A stretch of 7,695 nt of DNA from the NCBI GenBank assembly GCA_947491175.1, contig CANLIF010000060.1:1-7695 (forward strand). Reading direction: 5' to 3'. A model generated the notes under the pieces. The model was not told the DNA's origin. It was given only the letters and a program-made list of their open reading frames with translations, and did no database searches. The position numbers and the translations under genes were made by a program. Source of the stretch: Actinomycetota bacterium. GTDB lineage: Bacteria > Actinomycetota > Actinomycetes > S36-B12 > UBA5976. Below are positions 1 through 6,891 of the stretch, one piece after another. Numbering within the stretch: the stretch's first letter is position 1; each line of letters opens with the position of its first letter.

Positions 1-85
1 GAATGGCCATCAGCGGATCAGCGAAATCCCTAGCAACCAGGATGACCATTTGGCCTTCGGGACTTCGCAGCCAAGAAATGCTCAC
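1..85 (-). CDS. Possible 5' part of an unrecognised minus-strand gene (partial)
   Basis: Reading right to left from a GTG at 85-83, 28 codons stay open to the window edge and give VSISWLRSPEGQMVILVARD followed by eight more residues. A TGA lies in the same frame at 100-98, so GTG85 (or TTG91) is the only start region. The hexamer CATAGT at 97-92 (minus strand) sits six bases before the GTG, where a -10 box for a leaderless transcript would be expected. The codons used are ordinary for this window. Two plus-strand frames are also open over these 85 bases, so the coding assignment is weak. I do not recognise the peptide. If real, it is divergent from the glutamate dehydrogenase gene, with about 80 bases between the two starts. 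Confidence 0.33.
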   Translation of the reverse strand, partial: MSISWLRSPEGQMVILVARDFADPLMAI

Positions 86-165
86 ACCCAAACTATGTCA
101 GACCTTGAATTGGTAGGGTTATGAGGTGTTCACGCTTCGAGTGTGACCCGGGGAGGCTTTTCAAA
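86..165 (+). promoter_or_regulatory. Upstream region of the glutamate dehydrogenase gene
   Basis: This stretch lies between the possible divergent gene and the preferred dehydrogenase start. It holds TAGGGT at 114-119, which fits a TANNNT -10 box and would place a transcript start near 126, inside the longer ATG121 reading and upstream of GTG166. I see no convincing -35 box at the right spacing. A 6-base inverted pair, TCACAC at 82-87 and GTGTGA at 141-146, brackets the region and could be a pair of regulator half-sites, but six bases over this distance may be chance. Confidence 0.25.
150..156 (+). promoter_or_regulatory. Ribosome binding site that decides the dehydrogenase start
   Basis: GGGGAGG is a strong anti-16S match. 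It lies nine bases before GTG at 166, the normal distance for initiation. It lies inside the reading that would start at ATG121, and that ATG has only weak purine context upstream (GGTAGGG at 112-118, almost touching the ATG). This favours GTG166 as the true start. Confidence 0.6.
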
Positions 166-3100
166 GTGTCGGTGACTTCGCGCGGATCGCGTCGCTTGGA
201 AGAGGCTCGTGACGAGTTAATTTCACGAGTTGAAAAGTCCATTTCCAAAGACCTAACGGCTGTCGTATCCCGTTACTTTGATTTGGTAGCACCTGAGGAT
301 CTGGTTGGCACTGAAGTTCGCGACTTAGAGGGTCTGATTAAGTCCCACGTTGCGTTAGGCCAAAGTCGAACTCCTGGAAAATCAAAAGTTCAAGCACTTT
401 CCCCAAATCTGGATTCAGATAGTTGGGAAACACCTCACAGTGTTGTTCAAATTGTCACCGATGACATGCCGTTTTTGGTCGACTCAGTTTCAGCCGAGAT
501 TTCGCAACAAGGTCGATCAATTCGCGTTGTTATTCATCCACGTTTTTGGGTAAAGCGCGACCAACAGGGTGAACTACTCGAAATCTTGGATCACGATGTT
601 TTGCCAGGAGAACCAGCTCCAGATGGTGCGATTCAAGAATCTTGGATCAGTGTAGAGATTGACCGTGAATCTGACTCTGCTGACTTAGCAGTAATTGAGG
701 CAAGAATTCAGCAAGTACTCGCAGACGTCCGAGCAACTGTCGAAGACTGGCCTGCCATGCAAGCCAAACTGGCTAGCGTTATTTCTGAAATCGAAACCGC
801 AGCTGGAGTTAGTGACAGAGAGCGCCGCGAGGCTATTGAATTCTTGAACTGGTTAACTGAAAACCACTTCACTTTCGTGGGCTATGCCGACTATGACCTA
901 ACTAAAAACGTTTTATCCAGAGTTAGCGGTTCTGAGCTTGGGACCTTGCGTAACCCAAATGATGGAAACCCAATAAGTAAGAACGAACAGGATCACTCGT
1001 CAATTTCGTCGTTAATGGTTGTGACAAAAGCGCGAATGCGTTCTACCGTTCATCGCCCCGTTTTCTTGGATTACGTCGGAATCCGTCGAGTAGATGCATC
1101 GGGCAATCAAATTGGAGAGTACCGATTTTTAGGACTTTTCTCGTCTGCTGCCTACAACCAGTCAGTCACCAACATTCCTGTGCTTTCCAGCAAAGTTGCA
1201 GATGTCACCGCATCTATGGCACTTGGCCGAGATTCCCATAGCGGCAAAGACTTAATGCAATTCCTTGAAACATATCCGCGCGATGAGATGTTCCAAATCT
1301 CAACTGAGGAATTGGAAGATGTAGCCCGTCGAGTTTTACAATTGCAAGAGCGAAGGCAAGTGCGCGTGTTTACTCGCACAGAAGTTTTTGGTCGATACGT
1401 CTCTGCTTTGGTTTACTTCCCTAGGGATCGCTATACGACCGAAGTGCGACTGTGCATGGAAGCAATTTTGTTGCAGGCGTATGGCGCAACTTCGATTGAA
1501 CACACAGCCCGAGTTTCGGAATCAGTTTTAGCAAGACTTCATTTTGTAGTTTTGAAACCGCTGGGTAAGAACCTCCCAGAAATCGATCTAGAGCAACTCG
1601 AAACTGATCTTGCAGATGCAACAAGATTCTGGGAAGACGACTTTGCTGAGTCTTTGGTTGAGCAAGTTGGTGAAGAAGATTCGGTGAGATTACTTCGGAC
1701 TTGGGGTGATTCATTTCCAGAGTCATTCAAGGAAGATGTTCCAGCCGGCGACGCAGTTTCACACCTAAAGATTCTTGAGTTACTTGAATCCCAAGCACCA
1801 GGTGCCATCAAAGTCTCGATGTACACGCCTAATTCGCCTGAAGATGGAACCAGGCGCTTCACGATTTACCGAATTGATCGTTCCATCACACTTTCAACAG
1901 TTCTGCCCATACTTCATGATCTTGGTGTCGAGGTAATTGATGAGCGAGCATATGACTTACGCCGCAAGGGCAAGCCTGTTGCTTGGGTTTATGACTTCGG
2001 TTTGAATTTCGATGACTCCAAAGTTCCGGAGCAGGACTCGCTTTCTGAAAGATTCTGCAGCACATTTGTCGCAACTTGGCACGGCGAAGTTGATAGCGAT
2101 CCATTTAACGGACTTGTTATTAAAGCAGGACTTTCGGCGCGAAATGTCGGAATCATTCGTGCGTACGCGGCTTATCTGCGCCAAGCCGGATCCCCATTTA
2201 GCCAGGGTTACCTCCAGCAAGTTTTGTTGGCGAATATAAATATTGTCCAGTATTTGGTTCAGCTGTTTGCAGTTCGATTCAGTCCTGAACTCGATCAAGA
2301 TCGCGAGGTCCTGCAAGCGCAATTAGTTAGCAAGATCGATGCAGCTTTAGATGCCGTAGCGAGCCTTGATCACGACCGAATTATGCGGGCGAGTATCGCG
2401 TTAGTTTCAGCAACTTTGCGCACGAACGTCTACCAACATGATGCCGATGGTAATTATCCGCAAGTCATGGCATTCAAACTTGATCCAAGTAAAGTTCCAG
2501 ATCTGCCATTACCCCTTCCTAAGTTTGAAATTTGGGTTTTCTCACCTCGTGTTGAAGGTGTGCATTTACGGTTTGCATCAGTTGCTCGAGGTGGACTGCG
2601 TTGGTCTGATCGCCAAGAAGATTTCCGAACCGAGGTTCTTGGTCTGGTCAAGGCTCAGATGGTCAAGAACACCGTCATTGTTCCAAGTGGTGCCAAGGGT
2701 GGATTCGTATTAAAGCGTGGACCCGAACCAAGTGATCGCGATGCCTGGTTGGCTGAAGGTATTGCTTGCTATCAAATGTTTATTGGCGCGCTTCTTGATG
2801 TGACTGACAATCTTGTTAACTCCAAAGTTGTCCCGCCACAAAGAGTTGTTCGCCATGACGTCGATGACCCTTACTTAGTTGTTGCAGCCGACAAGGGCAC
2901 CGCTACGTTCTCTGATATCGCAAACAAAATCTCAATCGATCGCGGATTCTGGATGGGCGACGCCTTTGCTTCAGGTGGGTCTGTTGGTTATGACCACAAA
3001 GCAATGGGAATCACAGCTAAGGGTGCTTGGGAATCTGTAAAGCGTCACTTTCTTGAACTCGGCTTGAATACTCAAACTCAAGATTTCACTGCGGTAGGTA

Positions 3101-4998
3101 TTGGCGACATGAGCGGTGACGTATTTGGAAACGGCATGCTACTTTCCGAGCACATCCGATTGATCGCTGCTTTTGATCACCGTCACATTTTTATTGATCC
3201 AAGTCCTGAAGTTTCAAAATCCTTTGCCGAGCGCCAGCGATTGTTCAAATTACCAACATCATCTTGGGAAGACTACAACGTTAAGTTGATCAGCAAGGGT
3301 GGTGGAATCTACCCACGTACCGTCAAGTCAATTGATTTAACGACTGAAGCAAAACTCGCGCTTGGAATTGATCCAGAAATTTCCAGTCTCACTCCAAATG
3401 AGTTACTTAACAAGATTCTCTTGGCACCGGTAGACCTGCTTTGGAATGGTGGCATTGGCACGTACATCAAGGCGTCAACTGAAACTCACGCCCAAGTTGG
3501 CGATAAGGCAAATGATGTGATTCGAATCAATGGCGGCGACATCAGAGCGCGAGTTATTGGCGAGGGTGGCAACTTAGGAGCGACTCAACTCGGTCGAATT
3601 GAGGCTGCTCGCGCCGGAGTCAAGCTAAACACGGATGCGATTGATAACTCAGCAGGCGTAGACACTTCAGACCACGAAGTAAACATCAAAATTTTATTAG
3701 ACCAGGCTGTTTCTGCTGGAAGCTTGAGCGTCAATGATCGAAATCAGCAGCTTGCAGTCATGACAGATGAAGTAGGAGAATTAGTACTTCGAGACAATTA
3801 CGAACAGAATCTAATTCTGGAGCAAGCTCGATATCAAGATGCAGAAATGCTCCGAGTTCACAAGCGATTGATTAATCACCTTGAGAGCGAAGGGCTACTT
3901 AACCGTGCGATTGAGTACTTGCCAATTGATGCCCAATTGGATTCCCTGCACGCCCAGGGCATGGGGTTAACTTCACCAGAGCTTTCCGTGCTTATGGCAT
4001 ATGTGAAGATCGATCTCAGTAAAGACCTTGCTGCTGATGAAATCGTGAACGAAAAATGGTGTCGGGAAGTTTTACAGAACTACTTCCCAAGTGATCTACG
4101 AATCAAATATGCAGACTTGATGGATTCGCATCCGTTGCGTAAAGAGATAATCTCGACGGTTCTTACCAACGATGTTGTTAATCGTGGTGGCATCACTTTC
4201 ACTTGGCGCGCGGCTGAAGAAAGTGGCGCCAGAACTTCAGAAATCTTGCGCGCATTTGTAGTTTCGCGTGAAGTATTCGGGCTAACAAAACTTTGGGAAA
4301 ACATTGAGTCCCTCGATGGGATGATTTCAACAGATTGCCAAACTCAACTAATTTTGGAATCTCGACGCCTTTTGGATCGTGCTACCCGATGGTTCTTGCA
4401 GTCTCGTGGTGGTCGACTACATGTTGAAGAAGAAATTGAAAAGTTTGCCGCAACAGTTAGACAACTCACTGAACTCGTTCCAGGCATGTTACGTGGCGTT
4501 GAACGCGAACGTGCCGCGGCGATTGCAAAGAATTTCCAGTCCCAAGGAGTGCCTGCTGATGTGGCCCTTCGAACTGGCTCTTTCTTGGATGAATTCTCAC
4601 TTCTTGATGTAATTGAAATTGCGAATCGTGAAAAAGCCAATCCAGAAAATGTTGCTGAACTTTACTTCGCTTTGAGTGAGAGATACGACATTGATCGTAT
4701 GCTATTCCACATCACCGCATTGGCCAGAGATGACCGATGGACTGCGTACGCGAGATCCGCTTTACGCAGCGACCTTTATGTTGCATTGGCTGCTTTAACG
4801 TCTCGAGTTGTGCAAGCTACCAAAGATTCAGATTCCATTGATTCTCGAATTAGCCAATGGGAAGCCAAGTTCGCTGAAGGTGTTGCTCGCACTAGAGCTA
4901 CTCTTAATGAGATTGCTCACAGTGAGCAAAATGATCTTGCAACCCTGTCAGTGGCATTGCGCGCAATTCGCACACTTGCTGGACAAGGTGCGAGTTAA
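166..4998 (+). CDS. gdh: NAD-dependent glutamate dehydrogenase, large (GDH2 / 180-kDa) type
   Basis: This cytoplasmic enzyme oxidatively deaminates L-glutamate to 2-oxoglutarate and ammonium with NAD+, feeding amino-acid carbon into the TCA cycle. The product is 1,610 residues from GTG166 (1,625 from ATG121), typical of the actinobacterial large-GDH family. Residues about 90-110 (PHSVVQIVTDDMPFLVDS) are the first ACT-like regulatory region; a further ACT-like stretch lies near 550-620. The catalytic core carries the family blocks GGLRWSDR (809-816), KAQMVKN (829-835) followed by a PSGAKGG loop (840-846), the dinucleotide-binding GIGDMSGDVFGNG (978-990), WNGGIGTYIK (1093-1102), GEGGNLG (1132-1138) and NTDAIDNSAGVD (1155-1166). 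A long helical C-terminal domain follows. The substrate-binding and catalytic lysine motifs are intact and no frameshift is visible. GTG166 is preferred because of the GGGGAGG nine bases upstream; GTG172 is a weaker alternative. The DedA gene follows after 51 bases on the same strand. Confidence 0.97.
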   Translation: MSVTSRGSRRLEEARDELISRVEKSISKDLTAVVSRYFDLVAPEDLVGTEVRDLEGLIKSHVALGQSRTPGKSKVQALSPNLDSDSWETPHSVVQIVTDDMPFLVDSVSAEISQQGRSIRVVIHPRFWVKRDQQGELLEILDHDVLPGEPAPDGAIQESWISVEIDRESDSADLAVIEARIQQVLADVRATVEDWPAMQAKLASVISEIETAAGVSDRERREAIEFLNWLTENHFTFVGYADYDLTKNVLSRVSGSELGTLRNPNDGNPISKNEQDHSSISSLMVVTKARMRSTVHRPVFLDYVGIRRVDASGNQIGEYRFLGLFSSAAYNQSVTNIPVLSSKVADVTASMALGRDSHSGKDLMQFLETYPRDEMFQISTEELEDVARRVLQLQERRQVRVFTRTEVFGRYVSALVYFPRDRYTTEVRLCMEAILLQAYGATSIEHTARVSESVLARLHFVVLKPLGKNLPEIDLEQLETDLADATRFWEDDFAESLVEQVGEEDSVRLLRTWGDSFPESFKEDVPAGDAVSHLKILELLESQAPGAIKVSMYTPNSPEDGTRRFTIYRIDRSITLSTVLPILHDLGVEVIDERAYDLRRKGKPVAWVYDFGLNFDDSKVPEQDSLSERFCSTFVATWHGEVDSDPFNGLVIKAGLSARNVGIIRAYAAYLRQAGSPFSQGYLQQVLLANINIVQYLVQLFAVRFSPELDQDREVLQAQLVSKIDAALDAVASLDHDRIMRASIALVSATLRTNVYQHDADGNYPQVMAFKLDPSKVPDLPLPLPKFEIWVFSPRVEGVHLRFASVARGGLRWSDRQEDFRTEVLGLVKAQMVKNTVIVPSGAKGGFVLKRGPEPSDRDAWLAEGIACYQMFIGALLDVTDNLVNSKVVPPQRVVRHDVDDPYLVVAADKGTATFSDIANKISIDRGFWMGDAFASGGSVGYDHKAMGITAKGAWESVKRHFLELGLNTQTQDFTAVGIGDMSGDVFGNGMLLSEHIRLIAAFDHRHIFIDPSPEVSKSFAERQRLFKLPTSSWEDYNVKLISKGGGIYPRTVKSIDLTTEAKLALGIDPEISSLTPNELLNKILLAPVDLLWNGGIGTYIKASTETHAQVGDKANDVIRINGGDIRARVIGEGGNLGATQLGRIEAARAGVKLNTDAIDNSAGVDTSDHEVNIKILLDQAVSAGSLSVNDRNQQLAVMTDEVGELVLRDNYEQNLILEQARYQDAEMLRVHKRLINHLESEGLLNRAIEYLPIDAQLDSLHAQGMGLTSPELSVLMAYVKIDLSKDLAADEIVNEKWCREVLQNYFPSDLRIKYADLMDSHPLRKEIISTVLTNDVVNRGGITFTWRAAEESGARTSEILRAFVVSREVFGLTKLWENIESLDGMISTDCQTQLILESRRLLDRATRWFLQSRGGRLHVEEEIEKFAATVRQLTELVPGMLRGVERERAAAIAKNFQSQGVPADVALRTGSFLDEFSLLDVIEIANREKANPENVAELYFALSERYDIDRMLFHITALARDDRWTAYARSALRSDLYVALAALTSRVVQATKDSDSIDSRISQWEAKFAEGVARTRATLNEIAHSEQNDLATLSVALRAIRTLAGQGAS

Positions 4999-5010
4999 TT
5001 CTCTAGATCT

Positions 5011-5036
5011 GCGTTCGTGCGTTTGAACGCTTCAAA
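5011..5036 (+). repeat. Two overlapping, mutually exclusive inverted repeats between gdh and the DedA gene
   Basis: GCGTTC at 5011-5016 pairs perfectly with GAACGC at 5025-5030 (8-base loop). TTTGAA at 5022-5027 pairs perfectly with TTCAAA at 5031-5036 (3-base loop). They share 5025-5027, so an RNA could form only one at a time. No T-run follows, so this is not a classical intrinsic terminator. The second stem ends 13 bases before the DedA start codon. Possible roles are a weak terminator or processing stem after gdh, a control hairpin for DedA, or a protein-binding site on DNA. Confidence 0.4.
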
Positions 5037-5037
5037 G

Positions 5038-5049
5038 TAAGGTTTAGGA
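5038..5049 (+). promoter_or_regulatory. Candidate -10 box or ribosome binding site for the DedA gene
   Basis: TAAGGT at 5038-5043 is six bases before GTG5050. Read as DNA, it fits a TANNNT -10 box for a leaderless transcript starting at the GTG. Read as RNA, AAGG at 5039-5042 is a modest ribosome binding site seven bases from the start. AGGAG at 5046-5050 runs into the start codon and is too close to work. The sequence alone does not choose between an independent promoter and read-through from gdh. Confidence 0.3.
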
Positions 5050-5688
5050 GTGGAAACCGTACTTCTGTCTGCTGCCTTAACGTCGCAGGTTACTGAGTGG
5101 CTAACTGCCTATGGTCCAATCCTTTTTTACTTGATTGTCTTTGGCCTAGTTTTTGCAGGAACTGGGTTTTTCATTGGCGCATTTATTCCATTCATCACTG
5201 GCGACTCACTGATTTTTGCTGCTGGAGTATTAGCCGCAACCAATCAGTCAATAAACATTTGGGTCTTGACAATCGGAATTGGAGTAGCCGCATTCGTTGG
5301 GGACCAAACTGGATTTGTTCTCGGCAGGCATTTTGGTCGACCATATTTGGATAAGCGCGAAGGTCCAAAGCTCAAATCTGCAATTGTTAAATCTGAAAAG
5401 TTTTACGCCGACCTGGGTTGGTGGGCAGTTGTAGTAGCGCGCTTTATGCCGTGGGCTCGAGTACTCGTTCCAGCCATTGCAGGTATTGCCCGCATGAACT
5501 ACTACAAGTTCTTGGGTGCAAACCTTGTTGGCGCTTTAGCTTGGGGTGTTGGACTAACACTTGCTGGTTACTACGCAGCCACCATTCCAGCCGTTAAAAC
5601 CGGTTCTTACGCAATTGCCACATTCTTTATTGTTGGCTCAATCGTTGCTGGCATCCGTAGTTGGCTAAGCAATAGAAAAGCTTCCTGA
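5050..5688 (+). CDS. DedA-family (VTT-domain) integral membrane protein
   Basis: DedA proteins are inner-membrane proteins linked to membrane-potential homeostasis and, in several members, to undecaprenyl-phosphate or phospholipid translocation. This 212-residue protein has the usual length and fold: hydrophobic segments near 22-43, 45-64, 68-90, 122-145, 153-176 and 185-204, the latter before a short basic tail. Family motifs are visible: TGDSLIFAAG (50-59), GDQTGFVLGRHFG (84-96), ARFMPWARVLVPAIAG (130-145) and GANLVGALAWG (156-166). D52, R131 and R137 match the acidic and arginine residues shown to matter in E. coli YqjA/YghB. The usual glutamate of the FAETG-type block is absent: the sequence reads FAGTG, with G37 in its place, and three extra residues lie between this block and GDS. 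GTG5050 is the only usable start because a TAA lies in frame at 5038-5040. The substrate cannot be told from sequence. The stop codon abuts the convergent exonuclease stop. Confidence 0.93.
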   Translation: METVLLSAALTSQVTEWLTAYGPILFYLIVFGLVFAGTGFFIGAFIPFITGDSLIFAAGVLAATNQSINIWVLTIGIGVAAFVGDQTGFVLGRHFGRPYLDKREGPKLKSAIVKSEKFYADLGWWAVVVARFMPWARVLVPAIAGIARMNYYKFLGANLVGALAWGVGLTLAGYYAATIPAVKTGSYAIATFFIVGSIVAGIRSWLSNRKAS

Positions 5689-5712
5689 TTACTTACCAAT
5701 AAACCAATCAGG
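5684..5712. terminator. Inverted repeat across the convergent stop codons, possible bidirectional terminator
   Basis: CCTGATT at 5684-5690 pairs perfectly with AATCAGG at 5706-5712, with a 15-base loop. The left arm contains the DedA TGA (5686-5688), and the exonuclease TAA (5691-5689, minus strand) starts in that arm. On the minus strand the stem is followed by AAGCTTTTCTATT, which contains a short T-run; on the plus strand no T-run follows. With no spacer between the two genes, this is the only candidate terminator at the junction. The stem is rather AT-rich and the loop long, so it may be weak. Confidence 0.4.
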
Positions 5713-6891
5713 TGGTTGCAGCGGGCCTGAAGATTGAGATGCAATTTCTGGTAACTCTAGGAAATCCTGAATGCTCAAAATTGGAATTTCAAAATCACGA
5801 GCCTTCTTGGCCTTACCTGACATTGAAGTCGCATCAGCTGAAACCAGTACGTCACAACCCTTCTTGGTAACTGAAGAAACAGGTTGAAAACCAGCAATGG
5901 CTGCCATTGTCTCCAAAAGGTGGCGTGGATATTCCCTCGTTGCAATTCGTGCTTCACCCGTAAAGCAGACCCGAGAGCCCAAGGCAACTTCTCGGTTAAA
6001 TGACTGAGCAGGAGCCGCTGGTATTTCAAAGTTTTCAATATCTAAGGATGAAGCAATCTGATTCATAAGCCAGAACTCATGATCTGAAATGATTCCGTCT
6101 CTCATAGCTGCAGAATGCAATGAAAGCAGATAGTTATAATGCAGTTGGTTAACTCTAAGTGCGTCAAGCCCAAGTTCGAGGGACAACTCCTTAAGTTGAA
6201 TTATCTCTATTTCGGAAAGTTTTGAGTCCTCAAAGAAGTGGTCAAGCACATCTAAGTAAGCTACTTCAATCTCAACCGAAGAAGGAAAATACAATCTCCT
6301 TCTATTTCGGACAGTTGAAGATAAATCGCCAGAATTTGCATGCTCGCGCCTATACGTTCGAGGATTCCATGTCCCTACAAGGCCAGAGATATTCACGGGT
6401 GTTAAATCGTGTGTTGATTCGCGAAACAAGTTAAACAGTTGCGCGGTAGCTCGCGCATCACTCATGGATCGATGGGCATTAGACAGAACGATCCCATGTC
6501 TTTCGCAGGCTTCTGCAAGTTTGGCTCCTGTTAGTTTTAGCGTGCATTGTCCTAGCCCACTGTCAAAATCTACATTTAGCCTCTGGTATTCCGCTGAGAT
6601 CATTTTTGAATCGAATGAAATATTGTGAGCGACCATGACATTTCCTTGCACGATGTTTCCAAAGGCGATTGCAATTTCTTCGAAAGTTGGTGCAGAGGCA
6701 ACCATGGATGCATTTATTCCGTGAATGTTTGAATTTGAAATGTCCCGCAAAGGATTTATGAGAGTATCAAACTCATCAATAATTCCTCCGGTTGTCGCAT
6801 CTAAGGTAATTGCAGATAACTCGATAATCCGATCAGTTTTTCCAAATCCGGTCGTCTCAACATCTATAACTACGAAGTTTGCGAAAGTCAT
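5689..6891 (-). CDS. DEDDh 3'-5' exonuclease with TerB-like middle region and C-terminal BRCT domain
   Basis: The 400-residue protein starts with a DnaQ-like (DNA polymerase III epsilon-type) exonuclease domain, residues 5-158. All five catalytic residues are visible: D10 and E12 in VVIDVETTG, D94 in AHNISFD, and H140 and D145 in AHRSMSDA. A basic linker (about 175-200, RRREH and RNRRR) leads to a helical region at 210-287 with a TerB-like pattern: LGL, LHYNYL, then MRDGIISDHE. Residues 303-380 form a BRCT domain (RVCFTGEA, AGFQPVSSVTKKGCDVLV, IPILSIQDF), with Phe where many BRCT domains have Trp. The likely role is DNA repair or end trimming, with BRCT giving a protein or DNA-end contact; the exact substrate is unknown. 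ATG6891 is chosen over ATG6930 because the conserved domain begins here, GAGGTGG lies seven bases upstream, and the ATG overlaps the previous gene's TGA. It is far larger than a plain epsilon subunit and is probably not the replicative proofreader. Confidence 0.92.
   Translation of the reverse strand: MTFANFVVIDVETTGFGKTDRIIELSAITLDATTGGIIDEFDTLINPLRDISNSNIHGINASMVASAPTFEEIAIAFGNIVQGNVMVAHNISFDSKMISAEYQRLNVDFDSGLGQCTLKLTGAKLAEACERHGIVLSNAHRSMSDARATAQLFNLFRESTHDLTPVNISGLVGTWNPRTYRREHANSGDLSSTVRNRRRLYFPSSVEIEVAYLDVLDHFFEDSKLSEIEIIQLKELSLELGLDALRVNQLHYNYLLSLHSAAMRDGIISDHEFWLMNQIASSLDIENFEIPAAPAQSFNREVALGSRVCFTGEARIATREYPRHLLETMAAIAGFQPVSSVTKKGCDVLVSADATSMSGKAKKARDFEIPILSIQDFLELPEIASQSSGPLQPPDWFIGK

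Noticed and set aside
2..124. Plus-strand open frame ending ...MSDLELVGL with TGA at 122-124, which would overlap ATG121 as ATGA
   Set aside because: The peptide has no recognisable family pattern and does not resemble the C-terminus of the ABC-F protein often found upstream of gdh. Three frames are open over this short stretch, so openness alone is weak evidence.
1957..2322. Minus-strand open frame of 121 codons inside gdh
   Set aside because: It lies fully antisense to a strongly conserved region of the dehydrogenase, has no ribosome binding site or family pattern, and is best explained as a shadow of gdh codon use. The same applies to the other antisense frames at 1421-1862 and 4080-4640.
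5011..5030. SOS (LexA) box upstream of the DedA gene
   Set aside because: The arms are GTTC then GAAC with an 8-base spacer, which is the wrong order and spacing for the actinobacterial GAAC-N4-GTTC box. No such box was seen before the exonuclease operon either.
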